Source: Uranotaenia lowii (taxonomy: Eukaryota; Arthropoda; Insecta; Diptera; Culicidae). From it: 64,000 bases of DNA. The notes below the pieces were generated by a model. The model did not search any database. It was not told the DNA's origin and worked only from the letters and a program-made list of their open reading frames with translations. Shown here piece by piece: positions 21,290 through 34,800 of this stretch. Position 1 is the first letter of the stretch, and each line of letters starts with the position of its first letter. Where the stretch lies: NCBI RefSeq assembly GCF_029784155.1, contig NC_073692.1, positions 420,963,245 to 421,027,244 of the forward strand, given 5' to 3'. Both the position numbers and the translations under genes were made by a program.

Positions 21290-23330
21290 CATTTGAGAAA
21301 ATTCGGTAAAAATTCCCGTTGCAACCATTGTTCAGCGAAACTCGAACTTTGGAGGCACAAGTTTAACTAGATATGGAACTTGTGGATGCTTGGGAAACTC
21401 TAGAAAATTACCGAGATAATTCAATAACGATTTATATTTTTTGTTATTAGTTGAAGTGCTAATTTAATAAAAAAAAAAATGAATAAGGAATTGTTTTGTA
21501 ATGGTTCCAAATGCAAAAAAAAAACTATGAACTTATACAAATCTTCCCTAGGCCTGAAGGCCTTTATTGTCTTTGAACCTCCAATATTTACCGAATTTTC
21601 TATTATTCAAAATCTTGTAATCCTAGGAAATGTCTCATTGCCAACTTTTTTCAAAGCATTAAAATTTTAAGTTTTCTGAACTAATTTGGCTGAAAGATAT
21701 CTAAAACAAACTTTTTTCAACCTTTTTCTCTCAAAGTGATCAATCTTGGTTGAACTACCCCCTGATATAAATAGAATTGTTCGAATGTTTTTAAGAAAGT
21801 TGGAAGTTTACAGCAACAAGCTGACTTGCCACAATGGCATAGTTTTCCTGCAAGTGTCACCGGCAAACTGAAACGTTGCTGCAAGATCTCCGTAATTTGA
21901 CTCCGGGAGCTGTTTGTTTTTTTTTCTTCATTTTTTTTGCACCTTCTTTACGGCGCTGCTGTCAGTTCACTTGAGACCATCAACGTCAAAGAAACCTGAA
22001 AAAGTGTGGCTCCCCTTGACATACCGAACTCTTAAAGCGATGGCTGTTTGCCACTTCAGGGTAAATACTACTTCTGTACTACTACTGCTATTTCTTCTGC
22101 TCCTCGGGTTGATTGCCGTCTTCTTTCACTAGCTGGTCGCTCGCTGGTTGAGCCACTTAGAGCATTACCACAGCAAGACGATCGAAGTATCTTCTTACCT
22201 GTCCCCGAGTCCGAACAGCGAGTCTGATGGGGTCTGATGTCAACCCCAGAAACAATAAGAACCAAAAGGGAACACTAACACCAGGAAAAACGCCATTAGC
22301 ATAAAAGCAAAGTTTGCAACTACCGCGCGCGCTGGAGTAGAGACCGATATGGAAAAGTTTCAGGCAGCTTTTTCCGCCCCATCGAAGGAAAAACGCTGGG
22401 GCATAAGAAAATGCTAGCTGTTAGCTATCGGAGACAGTTTTAGAGGTAAAAATGGTACCTACCTACAAGTTAAGGATAAAAATGAACATCAAGGAATATA
22501 ACGAGCGAGCTGCTTTCTCTGCTGGCCGCCCACGCCACGACGACGCGCTCAAATAGTTAGGAGGAGACCACTCAGCCCGGTTCAGCAAAAGGTGATGGAG
22601 AAAAAGGGGTTTTTATTGGTTCAAGTGGTTTGGGACTGTAATTCCGAACAATAATCGACTAATGATGTTATCAGCCTGAGAAGGGGCTTATTACCGTGGT
22701 ATTGGAAATAGTTGACTTCTGTTTGTGGTTTTCTATTACAATGGCAATGATTTTTTTTTTTGAAAAAATAATTTAAAGAAAAAATGATTGTATCGAAACA
22801 TCCGTTCAATGCATGTTATTTTATGATTTAATTTATTTTGATAATTTAGGGGATTATAAAAAAAAGGATGAGTGAAATAAGTTAGAAAACTGTTTTAGCG
22901 AGCGAACATAAACCGTAATAGAAATGAAAGTTTAAATTGTGGAAAATGACAGTTTTTATCACTTTTTTGGACATGTTTGAATGAGTAATTTTACCTGATA
23001 AATCTACAAAAAAAAGACGGATTGACATAGAATATTTTCAATTTAAGAATGTCTTAATCGGCTTTCTGGTAGAAAAAATAGAACAGATTTGGGGGATACT
23101 GTTGATAGTTTCGGCTCAGGTGATTTTTTTTCTTATACTTTCCGTTACCTTCGAAAATTTTATAATTTTCAGGTACGAAGATGTTCTAAAACGAATTCAT
23201 AACATTAGCATTGAGGCCACAAAAAGCTAGCCGGGCGATATGGTAGGGATTTTGATCTAGACATAAATTTAGTTGGGCCATCAAATGGCTGGCAAATGGT
23301 GAAAAATGTTCAACACGAGGCCCCATAGTG
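21290..23330. other. No supported gene
   Basis: The part at about 21800-22600 is more GC-rich than its surroundings and may be unique host sequence. Its open frames (72 codons at 21914-22132 plus, 65 codons at 22068-22265 minus) overlap antisense and show no domain. I found no transposon ends. Confidence 0.5.
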
Positions 23331-23335
23331 GTCAT

Positions 23336-26105
23336 ATCACCTCTTATTCACAACTCCTATCTCAACCTCCCCGTGGTGCCGGCTGGGATGCGAGTAACAT
23401 AAGCGGAGATCGGATACCCAACACCGGAGGATACTTTGGCCGCACGCGTCTGTTCCCCAGGTCAGGGGCGACTCAAACATCGTCTGTCTCACAGCAAAAG
23501 ACTGAATTTATGAAATGCGGCTCCCGCCAGCTAAGACAAAGATGGCAGCTCTATCGCGGGATAGGAACCTTAGGCAAACATCCTAATGCTCCCGATTTAT
23601 AAAATTGTAACGGAATTCTAAAGAAATGACCGACCTGGAACTTTGGCGACGACTTTTAGCATGAAAACACGGACACGAATTGGAACTTGTAACGTTTTAA
23701 CCCTTGCCCAACCCTTGCTAGAGAAGCTAGCCGCCTCAAGCTTGAAAATCTGGGACTGAGCGAAATTCGTTATCCTAACACTGAAGAACACAAGACACAG
23801 TCCGGGCAAGTACTAATTTACTCTGAAATACGAAGAGAACACGTTACTCGGGAACGGGGAGTTAGTTTTCTATTAACCCGCAGGCTCATGCGGCCCTCAT
23901 AAGATGGGAACCGATAAACGAAAGAATAATCGTAGTCAGCTTTAGAACACGGGCTAGAAACCTTACAATGGTCCAGTGTTATGCGCCAACTGACGTAGCC
24001 GATTTGCAGGAGAAAGAGCAGTTTTACAGTCAACTGAACAGCGTGGTAGAAAAAATTCCAAAGGGTGACATCCAAATCCACTTAGGCGACTTTAGCGCAA
24101 AGATTGGCTCCGACAATCAGGACCTTGAGTGCATCATGAGGCGCTATGGCCTAGGACAGAAGAGCGAAAACGGAGAGCTGTTTGTAGAATTTTTTGGCGA
24201 CAACAACATGGTAATCGGTGGATCGCTCTCCCCCCATCGACCAGCACATAAGGTCACTTGAGTATCCCGAAATGGCCGCAACAAGCCTTCTTGATGTCCG
24301 CAACAAACGAGGCACAGACATTGCATCTGACCATCACATCGTCCTTTGCGAGATACGACTGAGAGTTGCGCGTGTCCAATGGCGCGAGGAGAAAGTCGGG
24401 TGTCGATACGACGTCCGCCGGTTGGAGAATCCAGAGGTGAAAAGGGCATACGTTGAACAGCTAGAATCCCGAGGCTCGGAGCTGCCGACAGACGGAACAG
24501 TCGAAGAATCAAGAATGCCTTTATCACGACGAGCCATGGTACACTCGGAAAAGTTTGTGGAAGAAGAAGTGAATGGATGTCGGATGAAACTTGGAGGATG
24601 GTCGATGATGGGAGAAAGGCGAAAGTCGGAATTGAGCAAGCATGTACCGGGTCAGCCAAAGCAGCCGCCCGCTTACGATATGCGGAGCTGGAAAAGACAG
24701 TTAAACGAGCTTGTAGACGAGACAATAGAGCCTGGACAAACTCTCTAGCCGAAAAGGGAGAAAGAGCCGCCGCCAATGAAGATATCTGATTATTTTATGA
24801 CATTTCTCGACACCTTAGAGGTGCAAGGACTAATGCTAGAATGCCGCTGAAAGACCAAACAGATCAGCTCAAACTATGGACTGAGCACTTCGAACAACTG
24901 TTTCGAGTCACGAGAACCCGCGGCTCGAAGCGTCAACAGTAAGTCGCATCAATGGCGTCAACTTGGAAGCGCCCTCGTTGGTTGAAATAGAAGCAGCAAT
25001 CAATGACATGAAATCCAACAAAGCACCTGAAATCGATTGCATCCCTACTGAAATGCTGAAAGCCGATCCTGACTTGTCAGCAGATATGTTCCACCGTCTT
25101 TTCACTGACATTTGGGATACTGCAACAATCACGACCGACTGGATGGAGGGTATCCATTTTCGTGCAAGGTCTTGCACGACGGTGTCTTGTCCGATCTTAT
25201 CCCGGTAACTGCTGGAGTGAGACAGGGATTTTTTTACCATCGCTACTTTTTCTAATCGTAATGGATGGATTCTGACTGGATCGATCGTCTGTGCACCGAA
25301 CCGAGTATTTCCGTGGAACTCTCCAACAATGGAGCAACTGAACGACCTTGACCTGGCAAGCGATATTGTTTTGCTCGCCCAAAGACAACAAGACATGCAA
25401 AGCAAACTCGACGACCTCACCGAAAGCTCCAAGGCAGCAGGTTTTAAAATCAATGTCGGAAAGACCAAGTCGATGGAAATCAACAAAGACAATTCGTGGC
25501 AGCTGGACAACAGGTTGAGAAAGTGGAGTGCTTCCAGTATTCTGGTAGCCATATTACGCCTATTACGAAACCCGGATCAGAAAAGCCCGATTTGCGTTTG
25601 CGAGTCTCCGAAACATCTGGCACTCACTTCAGATCTCTCTACGAAAGAAAACCCGAATCTTTAACTTAAACGTTAAATCCGTATTGCTATACGGGTGCGA
25701 AACTTGGTGCACATATACGGTGACGACGCGAAAACTGCATTTTTTGTGAATCATTGTCTCAGAACTTCATCCGCGCTTTGTGGCCTGGCAACTGGATCTC
25801 AATCGTGGAACTATATCGCCGGTGTCACCAAGTGGAGATGAATTGGGCACACAATGCGAAGAGATAAAAACGAGATTTGCAGAGAGGCGCTTGACTGGTT
25901 TCCAGATGGGCATCGAAGAAGAGGCAGGCCCAGGAGCTCGTGGCGGCTTAGTCTAGCCGATGAAATCCGCACAGTTGACGAGAACCTTGGCTGGCAGCAA
26001 GTGAACACGCTGGCTCCGGATCGCCAGCAGTGGAGATTTTTTTTCTCAGCTTTTCGCATCAGTCAATCGGGGCCGGACTCTTAGGTAGTGTGGATCTTAG
26101 TTAGG
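23336..26105 (+). mobile_element. RTE LINE, second copy, internally deleted
   Basis: This copy aligns along nearly its whole length with the intact element at 53469-56838. It starts with the same CCTCTTATTCACAACTCC and ends in a decayed GGATCTTAGTTAG-type tail. Two deletions remove active-site regions: one near 24270-24280 takes out the endonuclease QIDH block, and one near 25154 removes about 365 bp of RT, including the catalytic FVDFEKAFD block. Many substitutions and indels break the reading frame. It is a much older insertion than the intact copy. Confidence 0.88.
23640..26060 (+). pseudogene. Decayed endonuclease-RT ORF of an RTE LINE
   Basis: Readable pieces include the endonuclease part VQCYAPTDVADLQEKEQ with HLGDFSAKIGSDNQ (23968-24261), the linker (24218-24748), RT entry residues EIDCIPTEMLKADP (24963-25208), the box LNDLDLASDIVLLA (25329 onward) and the C-terminal GHRRRGRPRSSWRLSLADEI (25854-26084). 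In the catalytic ADD box the second residue is changed (ASD), and the first catalytic block is deleted. It cannot encode a working enzyme. Confidence 0.85.
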
Positions 26106-26337
26106 GCCGGGAAGTTGGCCACAGAAAATCCTGGCGCTTACCTTGCGTATGTTCGGCTGCTACCGGAGGAAACCGTCTTGGTCGGCACTCAGCTTCACTG
26201 GCGAGGGTCGTCGCGAATCGTCGGTTGAAACATGACTGACGTTGATAGAGCGAGAGCCCGTGTGTGGCGGAGATGAATGTCATTCATGCACTGCTTGCCT
26301 AGGGGTGTTCCCATGGCATTTTCGCTGCATTATGTAA

Positions 26338-26663
26338 GGGGCCGTTCACATACCACGTGGACAACTTAGGGGGAGGGGGGTGTATGGAAATGTCCACGCT
26401 TGTCCACGGAGAGGAGGGTAGGGGTTTGGGTCATGTCCACGTGGACATACTTACTGTTTGAATCTTAAAATTACAAAGCTTTCCAGTTTAAGTTTGAACA
26501 ATTAAAAACCACTTGAAAGCAAGTAATAAATATGATAATTAATAAATTTAAAAACATCCGAGGAGGGGGGCAGGGGTTAGCCAAATGTCCTCGCTTGTCC
26601 ACGGAGGGGGAGGGGGGTGTCAAGAATCTCATTTTTCTGTCCACGTGGTATCTGAACGGCCCC
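26338..26663. mobile_element. 326-bp MITE, PIF/Harbinger type
   Basis: The ends GGGGCCGTTCACATACCACG and CGTGGTATCTGAACGGCCCC form TIRs of about 26 bp. They are flanked by the 3-bp direct repeat TAA (26335-26337 and 26664-26666), the target-site type of PIF/Harbinger elements. G-rich subterminal blocks with TGTCCACG recur near both ends (about 26390-26405 and 26596-26604). There is no coding capacity. Assignment to the superfamily rests on the 3-bp TWA duplication and the GGG start. Confidence 0.78.
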
Positions 26664-26669
26664 TAATTG

Positions 26670-28010
26670 CATATTTGCTATGATAGTATTATCTAAAGGT
26701 TAACTTTATCATATCCCACAGGTAGGTAGGTAAATGTTTTTAACAATAAAAATCCAAAATCTGAATACATATTTCAAGCGGTTATTTATATTTGTCAAAA
26801 TTATGAAACTTCTCAAGCTAACAGTATCTGTACTAATGCACTTCGTTTTATTTTTTTGCATATCTGCCTCCAACTTCCTCGTTCCAACCGCAAATGAACT
26901 AATCGATAGACTCGAGTAATGGAAATATCAGCTAGGCATCTAGAATGTGTGCATCCAACGGAATTCAGCGTTACCAACAGAGCCTTAGGCAAGCGGGAAG
27001 CAATAACTGTCTTTTTATGTTCCATTTTTAGTAATTTTGCTTCTCGTGTTTCCGTCGTCCGGAGATCCTGTGACTGCACTTTGTTCACTCTAGCTCTGGT
27101 GGGTACTTCAACCCGGATTTTTTTTTTCATGTGGCCTGCATCAGACGAAAACTAACGCTCAACATGTTGTATCAAAAACTAGTCTCAATCTAATTTGTTG
27201 TCCACCTCCCCCAAAGTTCAACTAGCCAAACGCTTATCGAAGCTGGACGACCGTCTGGATCCGGTTAAATGGGAAAGCATCCAGGAGCATCCGTTCCCTG
27301 GCTGGGTTCAATTTGGGTGCTCCATGGAAACCCGAAGCCGGGCAACTTCCGAAAGATAGCAATTTGCCTGTTTCGAAATTTTCCTCTGAAGCAACACAAC
27401 AACAAAAACAACATCAACCGGACTATTCAGGAGGACACTCTGCGGATACGTATGATGGTAAAATGCGCTCGGCGACCGGCTTGCAAGCAGCCTCTCGATG
27501 GGATTGTAACCACGTTCCGGATCCGGTTCCGGGGACGGAAATAACGAGGAAAAATTCAATCTCAAATTGGAATTCGGCTTCCAACTGCGGGTGTATCGAT
27601 TAAATGCAAATATAAGAGTTCGTTCCGGAGATTTTACAATGATGTAAAATGAATTCTGTGGCTGAAGATTTGTTGAGATTCTGGTATTAGGTTTTGAATT
27701 TGCGAGAAATCATAAATTGAATGAATATATTCTCATTTGATTCTTATCAATTAAATTTTCAAATTTTAGGTTTAGTGTCAAATAATTCAAAGACAGTTGT
27801 TTTTGTGATAAATTTTTATTTCTTCATTCACGTTAAGAAATGTTTTGCGAAATTTTATGAGACGGTCATAAAATGATATTTTAGAGAAGTATTTTAAAAT
27901 AGAAAAAAAATCATTATTTTAACTCTCTAGACACATTGCGATACAATAATTGAGTTTTTTTTTCTAAAATTTTCAAAAGTTATTTTAGCCTATTAGTCGA
28001 AAAAATCCTT
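26670..28010. other. No supported gene
   Basis: Short frames (105 codons at 26813-27130 minus, 96 codons at 27313-27603 plus) overlap others and lack domains. The stretch 27200-27600 is relatively GC-rich and could be unique host DNA. No repeat or RNA is visible. Confidence 0.5.
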
Positions 28011-28014
28011 TACT

Positions 28015-29735
28015 TTTGGCTGCCTTTTGCAATTACATGTGGACCTTCAAAAAGAGATCAAACGTCGTTTAAATTTTATTCGTAATGAAAATTTTGCAAA
28101 AGCAGTAGAGGACATAAAACCCTACTCAAAGCCATTTTGGAAATTAACTAAAATTCCGAAAAAGCCCCAGAAGTCAATTCTTACTTTGAAAGATGGGGAT
28201 AAACTTTTTTTAACTAACGCAGAAAAAGCTCAAAAATTAGCCCAACAATTTGAGCCTGCTAATGATTTAAATTTTATCGTTGTAAGTCCAATTTATGCTC
28301 AAATTACCCTAGAATTTGATGATATTCTTTCAAAGCAAAATGTGTTTGAAAGTTCTTGCGAGACAAATATTGATGAACTTAAATTGATTTTCTAAAAATT
28401 TGAAAATATGGAAGCCCCGGGGGAAGATGGTATTTTCTATATTTTTTTTTAAAATTTGCCTGAAAGCACTATAAGTTTTTTAGTTAAAATCTTCAATAAA
28501 TGTTTACACTTGGCTTATTTTCCCAATAAATGGAAAAATGCCAAAGTAACTCCAATTTTGAAACCTGGAAAAAGTGCTTCAGAGCCTTCAAGTTATCGAC
28601 CAATTAGTTTGCTTCCTTCTTCAAGTAAACTATTTGAGAGAGTTATTTTGAATAGAATGATGATTCACATTGATCAGAATTCTATTTTCCCTGATGAACA
28701 ATTTGATTTTCATCATGAACATTCTACTATACATCAACTTTTGAGTGTAACTAATATGATCAACGCTAGCCAATCTGAAGGTTATTCAACTGGTGTTGCT
28801 CTTCTTGATATTGAAAAAGCTTTTGACAGTGTTTGGCACAAAGGTTTAGTAGCTAAAGTAGCTCGATTTGATTTTCCTGTATATCTCACTAAAATTATTC
28901 AAAATTATTTGATTAGCCGAACCTTACAAGTAAGCTATCAAAATTCATGCTCTGAAAGGACACCCATTAGAGCTGGTGTCCCTCAGGGCGGTGTACTTGG
29001 GCCAATTTTATACAATATTTTTACTTCTGATCTTCCTGAGGTACCAGAAGGAAAAGGTAGAAGATTATTTGCTGATGATACTTTGCTTTCAGCCAAAGGT
29101 CGAAATTCACGGGTGGTACGCAGTAGATTGCAACAAAATTTAAATTCCTTTTTGAATTACTTGAAAATGTTGAAAAAAAATTTCTTAACAATTCCAAAAC
29201 TCAACTTATTTTATTTCCCCATAAGCCAAGAGCTCAATTTTTAAAACCTAATGAAAATCATTCCATAACTTTTAATGGGGTTTCATTAGAATGGTCCGAT
29301 CACGTGAAGTACTTGGGAGTCACACTTGATCGGAATCTTACTTTTAAAAATCACATTGAAGATTTTCAATCTAAATGTAATAAATACACTAAATCTCTTT
29401 ATTCTCTCATCAACAGGAAATCCCGACATAAGATGCTCATCTATAAACAGGTGTTCCGGCCAGCGACAATGTATGCAGTTCCGATTTGGTCTAGCTGCTG
29501 CGCGACGATGAAGAAAGCCATCTGGAGGATTCAGAACAAGGTTCTGAAAATGATTTTGCGGCTTCCACCTTAGCATAGCACCGAAGATCTTCATCGGATT
29601 GCGAGCATTGAAACTATCGAAGAGATGGCCAACAAAATCATCTCCAACTTCAGTGGCAAATGCAGTCTTCCATCGCAGAGATTCGTTCTCTTTACAATTT
29701 TGTTAGTTTTTGGGATTTAGGTATAAGTTTACAAT
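28015..29735 (+). mobile_element. Jockey-clade LINE, Juan-like, 5'-truncated and decayed
   Basis: The stretch encodes the C-terminal two thirds of a Jockey-clade ORF2. The wording of several blocks is close to the mosquito Juan family as I know it: KAVEDIKPYSKPFWKLTKI, TNAEKAQKLAQQFE, WKNAKVTPILKPGK. The endonuclease is absent because of 5' truncation. Stops and frameshifts occur near 28393, 28440-28450, 29180-29240 and 29571. No clear poly-A tail or target duplication could be fixed. Confidence 0.82.
28027..29650 (+). pseudogene. Juan-like ORF2 reverse transcriptase remnant
   Basis: Three pieces in order are 28027-28395 (pre-RT region), 28456-29244 (RT core) and 29304-29573 (post-RT region). 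The core has SYRPISLLPSSSKLFERVI, the catalytic ALLDIEKAFDSVWHKGL, AGVPQGGVLGPILYNIFTSD and the active-site box LFADDTLLSAKG. The last piece has VKYLGVTLDRNLTFKNHIE and YAVPIWSSCC, typical of Jockey ORF2 C-termini. In the fourth block the usual Ser is Gly (PQGG). It is interrupted in at least three places and is not functional. Confidence 0.82.
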
Positions 29736-29739
29736 TTTT

Positions 29740-30930
29740 TTTCTTATATATCAAATACTTTATTGCGATATGTAGTAAATTTAAATAAAATAAACAATGT
29801 TTAGAATTATTTTAATCAAAGAAATGAACTGATTAGAATTGACCTGAACACTTAATTCACTTTAATGATGTAACTTAAATTTAATGAACAAAAGACTAAT
29901 AAAGACATATTAAAAAAACAGATATCTTTTTATCAAATTTTTCAGATATCGAGTTGACGCTATAATTTTTAAATGCATTTTTCAATATGAATGAATCAGC
30001 ACAAATAGGCAACAAATTAATATTCACATTTTTTTTTTCAAAACAGCTCTCAATCAGCAAAAACCAACGAAGTTCCACGGCACTTAAGTAATGTTTCTAT
30101 TTTTTATTTCACTGGGAAGCTTTTTCTTAATTTAAAATTTAATAAAAAAACACCAAAATATCTTTAACATTCAATTTTTTGAAAATCAGCAGAAGAATTT
30201 ATTTTACCTCTCATGAAAACTACACTAAAAATACAAGAAAAAATGCAAAAAGATCCATATAGTAGAGAGGTTTTTTTTTTGTCTTTGCAATAATAAATAC
30301 AATACTTGAGTTCAAAAGCTGCACATATTTCAAGAATTTGAGTAAACTATTCTTGTTACGCTAGCTGCGAATGCACCGCTGTTACCAAACATTGTGGAAA
30401 ACGTAATCTGAACCAGAAAATTAACATATCTATGGAATAGTGCTCATTGAGCACATTTATCACATCACACTTATTGAACGCACTCATTTACATAAATCAT
30501 ACGATCCGAGTCATATTAGTAAACAAAACAGCTAGAATTCTTTTAAGCAGTTGTATGTTTATTTGGAATTATACATTGAAATATCATTATTATTTACAGT
30601 ACAGTTATCGGTCAACACTTGATATTTAAACATAGTATACGGAGTATAATGATTAAAATTGAATTCGGAAGGTAAATAAGAGGCTTTAAAACTTATCCCA
30701 AACTCTAATGTTAAAATGTTATTTTAGTATACTTGCAAAAAAAAACTATACAGTCGGTGGAAAAAAACGAAAATATATACAAAAGTCCATAGCAGCAACA
30801 AATAAAGGAGAACATTTAGACTCCATTATCTTATGTTCAATTGAATAGGCTATCACAAACATATTTCTGTACCGTTTCCAAAAGGTGAAGAATAAATCGA
30901 TACATAGGGTCTAAACGTATGTTTGTATTG
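29740..30930. other. AT-rich stretch with no recognised feature
   Basis: This stretch is very AT-rich with frequent homopolymers. Frames are no longer than about 60 codons. I see no gene, RNA or transposon end. Confidence 0.6.
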
Positions 30931-30935
30931 CAAAG

Positions 30936-31814
30936 GGGAGAGTGGGGTATCGTGGGCCATGGGGAAACGTGGGTAACTTTTAATATCTCAGATGTGTGTT
31001 GAGATCGAAATCTCAAACCAACTGTCATCGTCGTCGCTTTGCGTGAGCATATATTTCTATATGTTGTTGACTCAAATACGCATCATAAGCTTTTTTTATT
31101 TATCAAGCTAAAAAAAGTTAGAAAAATTAACTTACATAATTAAAAAAACACCCGCTAATTGCATCCTTGGAGAACCTTAAGTTCATAAAAAAAATTTGCT
31201 CATACGCTTATAATTTTAGTTTTGTCATGATCTTTCACGTAGAAAAGGAATTTTTGATGAAACGTCAATAAGTCACACAAACGCAACCAATTTACAAATC
31301 ATAGCTTGTGGGAAATCGTGGGCCACACATCTTGAACCACCAATATTTTTATGTTTTTATACACATTCAGAACTTAAAATACGTTTTTCCTATCTGTAAA
31401 GTTTTCTTATGCCAAATGAAGAGTTATGAAAAATATTTTGTTCATCCTATATAAGAAATTTTGCCAAAACGTTCGCGAGCCAGGTTTGGCTCTTTTTTTA
31501 TTTCACCATCTGAAATTGCTTTAAAATAACGAAATGAACTATAAAATCACAGCTTTGGGTCAACTCATAAGCTTTGCATGTTATTTGGTCAATTTGGATT
31601 TAGTGGCCCACGATTTCCCACCTTTTTTCAAAATCCAAAAAATATTGCTTTTTAAAAAACAGTTAGAATTTGGGGAAAATAACTTATTAAAAATTTAAAA
31701 AAATACCTTTTAAAAATGTAGAAAACCATGCCATTTTTTATTTTCATTTTATCTTTTATAATAAAGAAGTTATGGAACAACGAAAAAAAGTGGCCCACGA
31801 TTTTCCACTCTCCC
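30936..31814. mobile_element. Non-autonomous TIR element (GGGAGAGTGG family)
   Basis: The left end GGGAGAGTGGGGTATCGTGG then GCCATGG is matched in reverse by TGGCCCACGATTTTCCACTC then TCCC at 31791-31814. The GTGGGCCA motif recurs in direct or inverted form at about 31317 and 31602, so subterminal repeats are present. Total length is 879 bp and no coding frame is visible. Related left ends occur at 11503-11545 and 11836-11905. I could not define a target duplication. Confidence 0.7.
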
Positions 31815-34800
31815 ATACTTAATAACAAATACAAAAATTAGAATAACACATAGAAATTTAAAACACAAATGAACTCACAAAGCATGAAGAAAAACTATGT
31901 AAATATTGAAGGAAAATGTTGACAATTCAAAATAAAAAAAAATGTTCAAAATAACGGAATGCTTAATCGTATCGGGATCAATTCTTGATTCTTAAATAGA
32001 AATGAATTTAAAAACAAAAATTCAAAATAATATCAAAATCCAAATCGTTATTCACTACTTACCTTGTTAAAGAATCTATAATTGTTTCAAAACAAACGAT
32101 TGACTGAAAAATTGTTGAAAATCAAATAATTATTTTGATGTTTTTTCTTTCTTTTTTTTTTATTTTAACCGAGAAACTAATAAATGGAATATTTGGTTTT
32201 CAATTACTTATTTTTTTACAAGAAATCTTGAGATCAAATGAAAATATAAAAATAGTTTTAAATCACACCCTTTTATTGATAAACACCCTAGAAAACACCT
32301 GCGTGAGCAATCAAACATGAAAGAAGCTTGGACAAGTTGTTTAGCAAATATGAAATTGTTTTTTTTTAAATCATTTTTGAAAAAAGTTTTCAAAAAAAGT
32401 TAGCTATAGGTATATTTTAAATTTAGGTTAAGAAAAATAACAAACTTAGTATTAAAAACTAGATTGTTTAAAAAAAAACTATATCTTCGATCCATTTATT
32501 ACAGGCGTTGAAAATTTCAATTCCAGAGCAAACCCTTGAACAGCTTCTTAAATCACGAGGAAGTTGCTATTTTCAGGGCCAATCTTACAAACCAAATGAA
32601 TAGAAGTACCAGGAAAGAGAGTCTTCATGAAAACCTCAAGTCCAACACAGTGCAGTGCCACTAGTTCACTGTCTGCATTTCAACAAGCCGGAAATTTTTT
32701 AATTATGTGCTTTCCTCGGCCGGATGTCGGGCAGCACTCAGCTCAGCACTATTTTGCGGTAAGGAATTTCCTTGGAAGAATTGTTGAAGAAGTCAAGCGG
32801 AAACCCCCTTCAGCGGGCAATTCGGGAAGTGCAATGTATACACTTGGACCTAAAGAATAAGGAGAGAGGTGTTCTTCCTCCAGGAACTTTGTCTCAGGAA
32901 ACAAACATAGTCTTGGGTTTGAGTTTCGGAAGAAAGAGTAAATCCATGGGGCCAAAAGACATTCCACCGGGTCAGTGGAAAATTTAACCGGCTAAAGTTC
33001 GGCGAATAAACAAACCGAAAGAAGGAGTTGGTTTGATTGCAGATTGAACTTTTTCGTTCGAATGTTTGAAGTTGCCTGATGCAGTAAAACAGAGGGCATT
33101 GATTCTTGAAATTCTTTCTGTGTTTGCAATTTTCCGGACTTAATCACCGTTCTTTATCAATTTGATTTTCAGAATAGAATAAAGATATTTTTAATAACGT
33201 GTGTATGTTCAAAAGATGTGAGTATTTGGTTATTATTTAATTGAATAATCTATATATGTATCATTCATGTGGGATTCATGGGATGAATCATCCTTCGGGA
33301 TGAAAATCCCGAGAAAAAGAAGAAAAAAAACTCTCTGGAGCCACTACTGATCACTTTCCTTTTAAATTTATAAGCCATTGCATTGATGCCTAACTGAAGT
33401 CTCACTTTAATTGTTTAAACCACAAGCAAAATTTAAGATTACAAATCCAATGAATTTAAAACGTTGAATTATGATCGTAATCACATTTTAATGAGAAAAC
33501 TTAAAACTTTTCTAGAGTTTCTCTTTCTATCAACAAGTTTGAGAAACATTTTTTTAATACGATGATATCCTGAAGATTTCTGTGAAGCTGTACCAATTAG
33601 TTCAGGTTAACATATGCGTAGTTTATAATGAATGGTTTCAACCAGACAAACTTTGTCACATTTGCTTGGAAGATTCATCCACGCGGAAAGTTCAATCCTT
33701 TTGACGTAAATCACTCACTTCCCACAAAATGCGGCAGAGCCCTTTTTGATGCCGAAAGACTGCAATCAAGGATGATGTTGAAGCCAGGCTCACCCAATGA
33801 TGAGAACCCGGATTAGTTTTGTATTAATTAACAATTAGCATTGCATTATTCGTTTAATAAATAAGATTAATTAAAATGTGAGTATGTCTGATTATTGACT
33901 TCAAACGGCAGCCGATCTTTTGACTTTGCAGACATAGTGACACAAAAGCTCATCTCCCTCAACCCTTGTTCAGCAGACTGAGGGAATGGAGATTGAGTGA
34001 AATCTCAAAGGATGAAGGCTCTCTCTGCAGGCCGATGAAGGAAATTTGAATATTGGTCCGTCGATATCATTAGGCCGTGCCGTGCTAGTTCGACACTTTG
34101 CTGCTCCTCGGCTTCAACTTGATGGCCGTTTGTGTTCATGTTTTGTGAATGGAATTGCTAATGAGCTCAAAATTCACGCTCGATAATCAATTATTAATGG
34201 CCGACAATGAATATGATAATCAGTTCGCGAATCAGCGGAGAGATTGATGATATCATTCATTTTGATTTCGGCCCGGCCTAAACAGGTTTAGGTTTGGGAT
34301 CCGGGAACAGATTTCAACGTCGCATCCGGGAGATATTATTCAAATTTTGCTAGTTTGATCACGCTTAGTTTCAATCTCTTCTGTATTAAGGCTCTTTTAA
34401 TCACCGATAAATATGGCTCAAGCTTCAATCTCCATGTTGATTATACTCACAATGAGTTTCACCGATTTGATTAAAACAGAAAATCTATTATCAATAGACT
34501 TAAAAAGATGAGAAAATAAGAATTGACTAAAAAAGAATTGATTAAACGAATTTTAAACATGCAATGAAACACAAAATAAAAAAAATCTATCGCTATAAAA
34601 AAACAGCTCTAATTTTAATTAAATTTCAATTGAAAAAATTAAAAATAATCATACAATCACAAATTTGAGAGCCGTTACTTCAAACTTTCTCCAGGTTAGA
34701 AACAAAGTTAAGAAAATTTTCAAGTAAGGATCTTCCATTCTAAAGAATTTTGATGCAGACCCCAAATCGAAAGTATTTGTCATTTAAAAATTTTATAGAT

